NCBI GenBank assembly: GCA_027886185.1
Contig: WOAB01000506.1
Coordinates: forward strand, 4,092,001 to 4,156,000
Direction: 5' to 3'
DNA from: Rheum nobile
Lineage: Eukaryota; Streptophyta; Magnoliopsida; Caryophyllales; Polygonaceae
DNA length: 64,000 nucleotides
Made by a program: the position numbers and the translations under genes. How positions within the stretch are numbered: position 1 is the first letter of the stretch; each line of letters begins with the position of its first letter. A model generated the notes under the pieces. That model saw nothing but the letters and a program-made list of their open reading frames with translations. It was not told where the DNA came from and ran no database searches. This document shows, piece by piece, positions 22,016-34,000 of the stretch.

Positions 22016-25000
22016 TTACATGGACGTCAACAACTCTTTCATCTCCGTCACAGACGGAACATTCTCGCTAGGGTAGACCTTGCCCACAAGCTGAACAAAG
22101 CTCTCATACTTGTCAAGAAACTCTTTCTGTAACACAACACAAAAATGGACCTCCAATATATCAAAAGCTAACGATTGACCTAACACACTTGTTCTTCTTT
22201 TTCTTACTCAAAATCATACCTTGCACTTTTCCCATAAAGAAGGCAATAGCTCCTCTGAAGTCATGCTCTTCTGCAACTTCTTGTACATTGCAGCAATAGA
22301 CTTGTCAACCTGAATATAAAGAGAGACAATAAATAACCCCACGGTTGTTGTTTTTTCAATTGAAGGCTAAAAAAGGCCACCCATTGTAGTTCTTACCCCT
22401 GACAAGCTAGCTTTTAGGACTTTCCTCAGATCCATTTTTGACATTCCTACCTGATATGGAATCTGAAATTTACAAGGAAGAGCTCAATCAGGCCTGAGTT
22501 GTAAAAAGGGATCTAATAGAGAAAGTGACAACGATATGATAACCGTGTTACATAGTGTCGTGTGCACTTATTTTACCCACCTCTTCCGTGGTAATAGTGT
22601 ACATCAAATCCTCTACTTTCCTAGCAAACTGGAAAAGCTTTTCAAATTGCTGCAATATGAGCAAATGGAGAATCATAGTTTAAGAAATTTAGATAGAAGA
22701 ATTAATTATAGACACAAGAAAAAGACTTTTTAGGTGATGGTTTTTGGTCGGCTTACATAATATATGATCATGTTTACGTGGCGAGTACAAGATTGCTCAT
22801 ATGCTTCACTTGCTTGATGATAGAATTTGGCTAAAGTGGGCACACCATTAGCCAGGTCATACAAACTGCAACAAGATATATATTCTGAGCTAATCTTGAG
22901 AATAAATTTTGGATTTGCAAATTGTGGCTAGTGCCAGAATTAGAGATCAGTCTTGTACCTGTTCTGAAATGCTGCATAGTTCTCAAGAAGGAAAACATCA
23001 GCAACTTTTAGCTCAGCGGTCTGTCTGATTTTTTCCAAGGTCGCGAACATTACACTTACCTGTAGATAAGGAGTTTCGTTACACCCAAGAAACACATATT
23101 GTCAAATTGATGTTGCAAAAAACTATCCTTCTAGTGTCATGTCATCATGCAATAAATATCATGGAGAAGAGATTTCTCTTCAAGCAGAACATATCATACT
23201 AAGTCGCATTGTCTGAAAAAAACAGAGAAACTTGCAATAAGTTGATAATCATTGCATGAATTATAGATTGAAAAACTTACAATCTTGGTATATCCGAGGT
23301 CAACCAACTCCCTAGACTGTCCCGAGATGTACTGCTCCATACGAGTAGCAAGAGCAGCGAATCTGTAGACAAAGCGAAAACACAACTTACGCATGAAGCG
23401 CAGAATACGACATCTAAGAGGATATGCTCGTACCTTGGGATGTAGGGCACGACACCGACTGCCTTAACATTCTTTTCATTTCTTTCTACCTGGTGACAAG
23501 CCTCATCAACAAACTGAAACAATATGAAATATGTGTGAGCAAAAACAATAAAAAAAGTTTGACATTAGAAGCTATTTTGAATACCACAGTCCAACAACAA
23601 TAACAACTTACTTTACCAAACTGCACAGAGATTCTTGATTCCAGATCAGCTAGCAAGACGCGCACAAATCCTGCAGCATCTGATTTCTGACCAGAGATGT
23701 AACTTTCTGTGACCCCATGCATTGATATGCACCGTAGCGGATCAATCTTGTACGCCCAATCCACAACAGCAAAGAAGTCTTCCTGGATTCCATCAAGGAG
23801 CTCGCGTAGGCATTCATTTAATGCAGCTAATTCAACACTGTTTTTACCTGTAATTTACATAACAGATATATATATATATATTTCGCAGGAGAAATAAGAA
23901 TCATTTGTCATTTGAAAGAGAAAGATGACACTAAATGCCAAGTACATACTCTCTTTGGTATCACTGTCATCAATGTCCATAATTCCCAAATCATCATCTC
24001 CTTCATCCTTATTATGCGGCGTTTTACTTCCTGATTGGTTCAATGTAGGAACCTCAAAGCACATGAATTGTGCAAAGAAAGTACTCTGCAGTTTTAGCAG
24101 TAACTAATCAAGTCTTGCAAAACAACTAAAAAGACATTCTAAGTACAATTGTTTACTATACAAAACTGCAAAACAATTGAGACAATTCATAGCAACCTCA
24201 TCCACAAGAAGCGGTATAAAAATGGTCAACAACTTGGCATAGGCATCGGAAACTGCTGACGTGTCTGAATTGCTCGTGCTTTGTGCAGAACCAGCAATAG
24301 CCTCAAGCCACACTATTGGATTTCTTGATGCTTTAGTGCAAGCACGAAGCTCATTCGCCAATTCCCTAGCCTATACAACGAGTATTAAGAAGAAACCATG
24401 AATTGCTTAAAAACAGGACTCACATCTGCTTAAGAAAGATTAGCAAAAGATATAATGGTGCATAAAAGGAGAAAAGTGACTGGTAACAGTTTCAAGAACA
24501 ATTATCTACTCCCAAAACAAATCGAACGCAGTCTCACAAGTGCAGAAGTTTATGATTACATAGAGAAAAACAAACTAACAATTATATGCGTTGGAGGGTC
24601 TCGACATAGGTGGAAATTCCACCGGTACTTAAACAAATTTGGTCGCAAGGGGAACGAAGAGTGGTGGGTTGATGTCCATCAGGGCCGGTCTTGAGTTTTA
24701 GTAGGGTCTTCACATAATATAAATTGAGAATCGTTAATTGTTCGTGATCTATTTGTGTAAAAATAAACTTATTAATAAGTCCTCTTTTGTGATGCTAAAA
24801 ATTGTTCCATTAATTTTCCTTTTCTCCTTCTTTCACTAGCAAATAAATTATTTATAGGGACATATTAAGACAATTATAATGTAAAAAAGGATAAAAGTAC
24901 CTGGAAAAATATAAATAATATATGACCAACTTAAATCTAAATTCGAAGTCCTATTCACTATGTAAAACTTCTGCATCAATTATAAAATCAAGAACAAACT

Positions 25001-28000
25001 AATTAGAATACTATAATTTCTACATCAAATATAAAATTAAGAACAAATTAATTAGAATCTTTTATTTTTTTGGGTAATAATTATAGAATCTTAAAAACTG
25101 ATATATGATGGACAATTGAATCGGTTGGAAAGAACAAAATAAGTTTCACTATACCATATTAGGTCAAAGCTACACAAATTAATTAAAAAACTATATAATT
25201 AACATCTAGCCTATCAAGTGAACGAACTACTTTCAAATTTACACTACTCTACATACATAGTAACAGTTTAACATACATATCAACCTCTAAAAATCATGAC
25301 TACCGCTAGAAACAACAAATAAATTACATTGTAATCCAATTTACAGAAATTAATTAGAATCATTATTAATATTTTGCCTATCAAATTAACCAAACCAATT
25401 CAATGTTTCAACTTACACATGGTGCTTTCCTGTACTTAAACCCAACCAAAGCCATATCCTTGAAAATAATTAATTAATAATTAATAAAAAATTGCATGAA
25501 TTGAACATGACTTTATAGTTCTTATCGACAAAAGCCGGCCCAACCAGTAAAAATCCCTCCTAACGATCCAAACCCAATCATCCAAGGTAACAATGATGGA
25601 TATGGACGTGGAAAGGAAGAAGGAGAGGGAAGAAGACACGGAATTATTTCTTGCACAATATTACCTCTGGGGCCCATCTTGCACACACTTGCATAAAGGA
25701 AATTTATTACTCCCTCCGTTCCATAATATAAGCCCCATTTGACTTTCATACACTATTCACAGTTGAAGAGAATCTTCGGGATTTCTTCCAATATATAAGA
25801 AAAAACATAGTCATGTGGGGTCTTGTTTGATTCGTCTTAACGAGTACTTTGATAATATCAAAAAATTATAATTTTTAGGGTTATATAATTAGAGATATTA
25901 ACGATACAAAACTCACATCGGCAAATGTGCCCGATCAAAATGTTGCTTATATTATGGGACAGAGGGAGTAATTGTTAATTTACCTAATTAAAATTAAGAG
26001 TAAACGTAAAATGGGAATTTTTTTCCAAAGTAGGCATTTTTCCGAAACTTATTCCGGATATAGGCTTGGAATGAAACTTATTCCGATAATAGGCTGTCTT
26101 GGGAAGGCTTGGAGTAAGTCGTTGCACAGACAAGCGACTCACCTGAAAAAAGGCGCCAAAAAAAAAACAGCGACTCTAACCGAAGCTGAATGTGTTATTT
26201 ATTTATTTTTAAAAAAGGAAGAGTCGCTGATTAAGCCAGCGACTTTAATTTAATTTTTTATATATGATATAGTCGCTGATTATGCAAGAGGAAAAATAAA
26301 TAAATTGTAAGTCGCTGCACAGTGCAGTGACTCATATAATTTTTTTTCCCGCTTGCATAATCATCGACTATATCATATAATAATTTCAAAAAAATTAAAA
26401 ATTTGGTAAGTCGCTGCACAGTGATGCGACTCATATGTTTTTTTTTCCGCTTGCATAATCATCGACTATATCAAATAATAATTTCAAAAAAAAAAAAAAA
26501 ATTGGTAAGTCGCTGCAAAGTGTTGCGACTCATATGTTTTTTTCTTCTTTTTTTTCGCTTGCATAATCTGCGACTATATCATATAAAACAAAAAAAAATT
26601 AAAGTCGCTGGCTTAATCAGCGACTCTTCCTTTAAAAAAAAAAAAATTTAACACATTCGGCTTCGGTTAGAGTCGCTATTTTATTTCGCGTCTTTTTTCA
26701 GGTGAGTCGCTTATCTGTGCAGCGACTTACTCCAAGCTTCCCCAAGACAGCCTATTCTCGGAATAAGTTTCATTCTAAGCCTATATCCGGAATAAGTTTC
26801 AGAAAAGTGCCTACTTTGGGGAAAAATTCTGTAAAATGGTCCATCTTCTTTTTAAAAGAGAGTAAAAGGGCCCAACTTTTTTCTTAAAAGTAAAATGACA
26901 CATCTTACCACTACTAATCTTACTACATATATAAATGGGTTGGGCCCCCTATTACCTCGAGGCCCTGAGCCATCGCCCAAGTCCAACAAGGTAAAAGGCC
27001 GGCCCTGTGTCCACCATTATCATCAAAAGAGATTATTTCCTGCTCCAAGCTAGCAGGGTTCAGAAAGAGGAGCCTTTTGATACGGATAGCACCACTCATT
27101 TTCGATCCTGGCGTATGGTGATCCAATACCAGCAAAACCTCTGAAGGCAAGCCTCTAATGGAGGAGATATCCTCGTAATCCTACTTCCCACATTTCTCTT
27201 CCGGGGTCTGTAATCAACAATCATCTTCCTTTGTGAATTGTGAACTGTAGACGAAGACGAGAAAACAGGGGCATGCAATATCAATACTGACGGTCTTTGC
27301 TGCCGAGGACAACCACCCTATAATCCAAACTCGATGAATCCTCAACTACTACTGTGCCATAACAGCACATGTCCCGTAGATGGCACTTTCACATTCTGTA
27401 CATTTATTGTCATTCTTGGAACTCAACGATAGCTGTCCTATATATTGTAATCTCTTCCACTGTTTCAAATCAACAAAAGATTAAACAAACCCTAGTTTAT
27501 ATATGGTATCAGCTTAGCCACCTATTACCGATCCTCTTTTCCTGTATTTTTTTTTGTTTCTCTTCTCCAATCGTCTACCTCTTCCATGGCTTTTGTGTTA
27601 GAATCAAATCACAAACTGGAGAACTTAACTTCATTGAATGCTGAAATGGCCAATATATAGCCTTACAAAGATATGATCACACGATCAAACTAACGGCCCA
27701 TTATCTGTAACCGCTCTTCTTAAGTCCTAGCTAAAGTCTAGGAACTAAACAAAGAAATAGCTAACAAACAAATTGACGACTACTAATGTGCCGGACAACA
27801 TTAATTAATTCATTAAATACTAAATGCCAACTACTAATCTTAACAATACCCCTCCTAAACTGAACTGTCCAGTTCAGTTTATCTCTGGTGCACTACACAC
27901 TCCTAGCTTCTTCCTGAGCTCCTGGAAGGTCTTAGTGTCGAGTGGCTTAGTGAGTATATCAGCTATCTGTTGGTGAGTTCCATAGAACTTCAATTGAACA

Positions 28001-31000
28001 GCACCTTCATTCACCAGCTCACGCAAGAAGTGGAACCTTACATCAATATGCTTGCTCTTCCCGTGCATCACTGGATTCTTTGAGAGCTTGATTGTCGAGC
28101 TGTTATCACAGAAGATGACAGGACTGTTGCTACCTTCATAACCAATCTTGCTCAACACTCTCTTCATCCAAATCAACTGACAAGAACAGGCTGTTGCGGC
28201 CACAAACTCTGCTTCAGTAGTACTCAGGGTGACAATGGGTTATTTTCTAGAAGACCAGGCCACTGCTGCATCACTGAGAATGAAGGTATACCCAGAAGTA
28301 CTCTTCCTATCCTCCACACACCCAGCATAGTCACTATCAGTGAATCCTAGCAGCTCTCTGTTGCCCTTTCTCTTGTAAAGAAGCCCATATTCAGCAGTCC
28401 CTTGTAAGTATCTTAAAATTCTCTTGGCTGCCATGAAGTGAAGCTCAGTTGGCATGGATATGTACCTGCTAATCAGACAAACAACATACATAATATCTGG
28501 CCGTGTAGTTGTGACATACATCATATTCACCTTCACTCATCCTTCATCTTTGTGAATCTTACACCCTAGGACAATAGGATTGAGGACAGAGTTGCTTGCC
28601 TCCATTCTGAATTTTGTTAGCAACTCCTTCACATATTCCTTTGACATATAAAAATTCCATAGTCAAACTGCTGCACTTTAATCCCAAGGAAGTATTTCAT
28701 CCTTCCTAAGTCAGTCATTTCGAACTCCTTCATCGTAGATGCCTTAAACTCATCCATCATGTCTTGATCATTCCCAGTATAGATCAAGTCATCAACATAC
28801 AAGCTAATAATTAGGCATTTACCTTGTGTGCTGAATTTTGTGAAGAGAGTTTGCTCGCTAGCATCCTTCACAAATCCCATCTTCTTAAAGTAGGCATCTA
28901 TCCTGCTAAACCATGCTCTTGGGGCCTGTTTCAATCCATACAAGGCTTTATGAAGCTTGTATACCTTGCTTTCTGTCCCCTTGAGTTCATACCCTCTTGG
29001 CTGGTCCACATACACTTCCTCAGACAGTTCTCCTTGTAGGAAGGCTGATTTGACGTCTAGTTGGTAAATTATCCAACTCATCTGAGCTGCCAATGCTAAG
29101 ATCATTCTCACAATATCCATCCTAGCAACTGGAGCATACACTTCCTCATAGTCTATTCCTTGTTTTTGTGCATATCCCTTAGCTACTAGCCGAGCTTTGT
29201 GTTTTTCAACTTCTCCAAGTCGATTTAATTTGGTCTTATAGACCCACTTGACCCCTATACTCTTGACTCCTTCTGGCAGGTCTGTGAGCAGCCAAGTTCC
29301 ATTCTTCTCAATGGACTGAATCTCTGAATCCATACCATTCCTCCACTCTTGGCTTTTGGCAGCTTCATCATAACTAATAGGATCAGAGTCTGTGAATAGA
29401 GCTAACTCAGCAATACAACCCTGACTTTCTTCATCTTCAAACAAGCCTAATTGAGCAATGTGGGCTTGAGCTTCATCACTTCCAATGTAGTCCCTCATCC
29501 ATGTTGGTGTCCTCCTGATACGGCCTCCTGCCCTTGTATTAGAGACCTCAGATGATGATGCGGCTACAATCACATTGTTTCCTCTATTACCAGGACTATT
29601 TCCTTCATCATTGTTTCATTCTTCCTCTATACTTGCTTTGTCTACCTCAGTATTAACAATTTCTGTTGTTATACCAGAATCTACCATCTCATTGTTGATA
29701 GCCTGAGCTTCAACTTCTCCTCTCACATCATCATCTCCCCAGTCCAGATCAAGGCTAATCAAGCTGTCATAGCTCTTATCCCAGTTCCATTTCCTGTCTT
29801 CCTCAAACACAACATCCCTGCTAATGATGACCTTCTTGCTTATGGGATCATAGAGCTTGTAACCTTTAGATTCAGGGCTCACTCCAAACAACACATAACT
29901 TATGCTTTTATCCTCAAGTTTAATGCGTTTGGCATCAGGAACATGTACATGTCCTATACAGCCAAATACTCTAAAGTGTTCAATAGATGGCTTTATCCCA
30001 CTCCAGGCTTTAATAGGAGTCATGTCCTTTACAGATGAGGTGGGACATCTGTTAAGCACATAAAATGCCCAATTCACAGCTTCTGGCCAGAAGCTTTTAG
30101 GAATATCCTTTTCAATCAATACACTTCTTACCATGTTCATGATTGTCCTATTCTTTCTCTCGGCTACTCCATTTTGTTGTGGCGTGTAAGCTGTGGTTAA
30201 CTGTCTCTTGATCCCATTGTTTCTACAATAATCATTGAAAGTACTTGAGGTAAATTCCCCTCCCTGGTCTATTCTCAAGCACTTAATAGACACACCAAAC
30301 TCTTTCTCAACACCACTCTTAAATTGTTTAAAAATAGCAAAGGCATCAGCCTTATATGCAAGGAAATAGACCCATGCTTTCCTACTGAAATCATCTATGA
30401 AACAGATTAAGTACCTCTTTTGCCCATTGGAGGTTGGTGAGATAGGTCTGCAGATATCAGCATGAACCAGCTCCAGTTTGGTTGAGGCACGCCACATGCC
30501 TTTCTTTGGGATATGTTCTCTGTGTTGCTTCCCTTTCAAACAATCTGTGCAGATGGACTCGGATCCGAGAAGCCTTGGCAATCCTTTCACCATCTCCTTA
30601 TCCTTCAGTGTCTGCAGCCCCGTGTAGCTAAGGTGCCCAAATCTCCTATGCCAAAGTTGTGCTGAGTCTGGAATTGTTGACTGCAAACAGACCTCTCTGG
30701 TGTCTTTACTGGAAGGCTGCTTATCTAAGAGCAGAGTGAACATTCGATTGGTTGTCATACTGCTTTGAAGAATGAGGCCTTTGGTATTGTGATAGACACA
30801 ACACTTGTTATTCTTCATTACAACTGCTAAACCTTTCTCTTGCAATTGTCCAATGCTAAGGAGATTATTCCTTAGATCCGGGACATAAAAGACATCCTGA
30901 ACAAGATGACTAATGCCTCCAAAATGTAACCTTACACTTCCTTTTCCAACCATATTCATTTGCATATGGTTTCCCAGCCTTACTGTTTTGTTGACTCCAT

Positions 31001-34000
31001 CCTCCAGTTGACTAAACAATGCAGGATCACTACACATGTGGTTGCTGCACCCTGAGTCGAGGAACCAAACATCAGCCTTGTTTACTCCAGATGCTTCAAG
31101 GTGGGCCATGAGCAGCATCTCCTCAGCCTCTTCAATCTCAGTGTAATTTGCTTGTCTAGTCATGTTTGGGCACTCATATTGAAAGTGGCCCAGTTGATGA
31201 CATTTATAACATTCAATAGTCGCTTTATTGAATGATTGGCGACCTCTGCCTCCTTGGCTCCTTCCTCCTCTGAAGGTTCCTATCCTTCCTCGTCCTCTTC
31301 CACCATTGTTGAAGCCACCACTGTTGTCACTGTATGCCACTGTGAGTGCCTGCTCTTCATCTCCGTCCTTCTTGAATTTTTGCTCGTGTACAAGAAGGGA
31401 GCTTTGCAACTCGTCAACACTGAGATCGTCAACATCCTTAGCCTCTTCAATGGAACACACGATGTAATTCCATTTATCAGTGAGGGTCCTCAAGATATTT
31501 TCAACAACCTTGACGTCAGTCAAGTCTTCTCCACAATTTCTCATGTCATTTGCGATTACCATCACCCTTCCGAAGTAATCATTAATTGATTCTTCTTGCT
31601 TCATGGCGAGGATCTCAAACTCCCTTCGCAGCCGATTGAGTTGTGCTCTCTGAACTCGAGCGTTGCCCTAGTACTTCATCTTCATCGAATCCCAGAGTTG
31701 CTTGGACATCTCCTTCTTTGAGATCGTCTTCAGAATTGACTTGTCAAGTGATTGAAACAAGTAATTCTTAGCTTTCAAGTCCTTCAACTGTATCTCATCA
31801 AGTGTCTTTCTCTGTGCCGCCATCACTGCTTCTCCGGCACTGGGTTGGGTGAGGCCTGTGTTCACAACAGTCCAGTACTCCTTCGAACGGAGAAGGTTCT
31901 CCATTACCATGCTCCAGTGATCATAGTCACCATCAAATTTGGGAATTGATGGTTGAGCAAAACGATCGTTTCCTTCAGACGCCATTCTATAGTGTTTCGT
32001 TTCTCTGTATTTCTTGCACTCTGTTTTGTTCCTTGTTGTGTTTCTCTTTGAAGTTCTCTTTGTGGCTCTGATACCAGATTGTTAGAATCAAATCACAAAC
32101 TGGAGAACTTAACTTCATTGAATGCTGAAATGGCCAATATATAGCCTTACAAAGATATGATCACACGATCAAACTAACGGCCCATTATCTGTAACCGCTC
32201 TTCCTAAGTCCTAGCTAAAGTCTAGGAACTAAACAAAGAAATAGCTAACAAACAAACTGACGACTACTAATGTGCTGGACAACATTAATTAATTCATCAA
32301 ATACTAAATGCCAACTACTAATCTTAACATTCTGATCCAAAATCCTCTTCCTCACAAGGTCTCAACACCTCTCTTCTCTCTGCCTCCACCACAGGAAACT
32401 TTCAATTTCCCACCATCTCCATCAAATTGGATAGGGAAAACTACTATCCCTGGCGCAGTACCATTCTCTCCACTCTCGAAGCCTTCGATCTCGATGGCTT
32501 TGCTGTCAATCCTCCTATGGTTCAGCCCTCGTCTTCTACACCTTCTGATGATGAAGCAGCCAAAGCCTACCTTGCCTGGCGTAAAACTGATCGCCTCGTT
32601 CTCGTCTGGATCCGAGCTACTCTGTCTGACCGTCTTCTCTGCTCTATTGCTCGTGCAAAAACAACTCATGAAGCATGGACTATGCTCCAACACATGTTTC
32701 AATCCCAATCTCGTGCCCGCCTTATGCAATTGAAGAGCCAACTACACACCTTGTCAAAAGGCTCTTTGTCTATGTTTGATTACATTGAGAAGAAGCGCAA
32801 TATTGTTGATTCTCTGGCTGAATGTGAACATGTCGTATCAGATGTCGACTATTTACTATGTGTTCTTCAAGGCTTGGATGCATCCTATGGTTCCTTCAAA
32901 ACTGCTGTCAACATACGTGTGGATCCCATCACACCTGATGAACTCACTGGAATGCTGCTAACAGAGGAAGCTCGCATCGACGCTGAGACCAAATCAGTTG
33001 TTGCTACTGTGTCCGAAAATCCGGTCTCTCAGCCTGCTGCCAACTTAGCTACCTCCGGTAATGATCGTTGTCAGTCTGGATTCCGTGGTTGTGGCCGTGG
33101 CGGCCGCCACTTCCGCCCACGCGGTCGCGGACACTCCTCTGAATCTCATTTTGACTCATGAGGTTCTACTGATTCTTCACAAGGCAGAACTCGTCCTGTA
33201 TGTCAAATCTGCAATCGGGCTGGTCACCAAGCTCGCAATTGCTATGATCGCCATGACAACAGTGCTTATCTGCCTTTTTCGCCAAAGCAAGCCAATCTGT
33301 CTTCTCCTTCTGCCTTGACTGATCCATGGTATGTTGATTCAGGAGCCTCGCGTCATGTCACTGCCAATATGCGAAATTTGTCTCTCAGATCTGAGTACAA
33401 CGGATCTGACCAGCTCACCATGGGTGATGGTAAAACAATTCCTATTACTCATTGTGGCAATGCTAAATTATGTGGATATTTGAAATTGAATGACATTCTT
33501 GTTGCTCCTGCAATATCTAAAAATCTGCTCAGTGCTTCTTCCTTAACCCGGGATAATAATGTCTTTGTTGAACTGCACTCGTCTTGTTGGTTTGTGAAGG
33601 ATTTACAGGGGCGGATCATTCTGAAGGGCATTGTTGAAGATGGTCTATACAAGGTGCCTGCATTGAAACCCAACCGACCCTCGCCCGTAGCCAACTCTGT
33701 TGTTCGCACCTCTCTCCACGGCTGGCATCGTCGTCTTGGGCACCCTCATGAGTCCATCCTCCGTCGTCTAGTGTCCTCCTTTCACTTACCAGTGTCAAAC
33801 AAGGCCTTACCCACTGTCGGTTCTCCATGTCAATTGGGTAAAAGCCATAGGTTACCCATTTCCTCTTGTCATGAAACGAGTCAATCGATGTTTGATCTCG
33901 TCTATAGTGATGTCTGGGGTCCTTAGTCTGTTCCTTCACTTTATGGGTCAAAATACTTTGTTCAATTCGTTGATGATTACTCTAAATATATATGGATCTA

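Larger units (their letters stand above)
24680..27007. mobile_element. Non-autonomous hAT element carrying nested elements
   Basis: The left end CAGGGCCGGTCTT and right end AAGGCCGGCCCTG form inverted repeats of the plant hAT type. The flanks share TGTCCA (24673-24678 and 27008-27013), an imperfect remnant of the 8-base hAT duplication. The interior is AT-rich without transposase. A Stowaway MITE (25710-25968) and a long foldback (about 26010-26840) lie inside, so the host element itself would be only about 1.2 kb. Confidence 0.7.
27596..32329 (-). mobile_element. Ty1/copia retrotransposon (Copia-A), full length but defective
   Basis: Two 250-base LTRs (27596-27845 and 32080-32329) start TGTTAGAATC and end CTTAACA and differ at only about four positions, so the insertion is recent. 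The minus-strand order is 5' LTR, primer-binding site TGGTATCAGAGCC (32064-32076), gag, protease, integrase, RT, RNase H, purine tract (about 27846-27862) and 3' LTR. Flanks TTTTG and TTCTG are a 5-base duplication with one change. The ORF is interrupted by stops near 31668 and 29613, a frameshift near 28640 and a short deletion near 28530. It sits inside the gag of Copia-B. Confidence 0.95.

Noticed and set aside
24455..24694. 79-codon plus-strand frame in the SEC3 intron
   Set aside because: It looks compositionally plausible but no domain was recognised, it ends inside the hAT terminus, and it lies between a SEC3 exon and a transposon.
31228..31589. Plus-strand frames opposite Copia-A gag
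   Set aside because: They are antisense shadows of the Gly/Arg-rich gag region.
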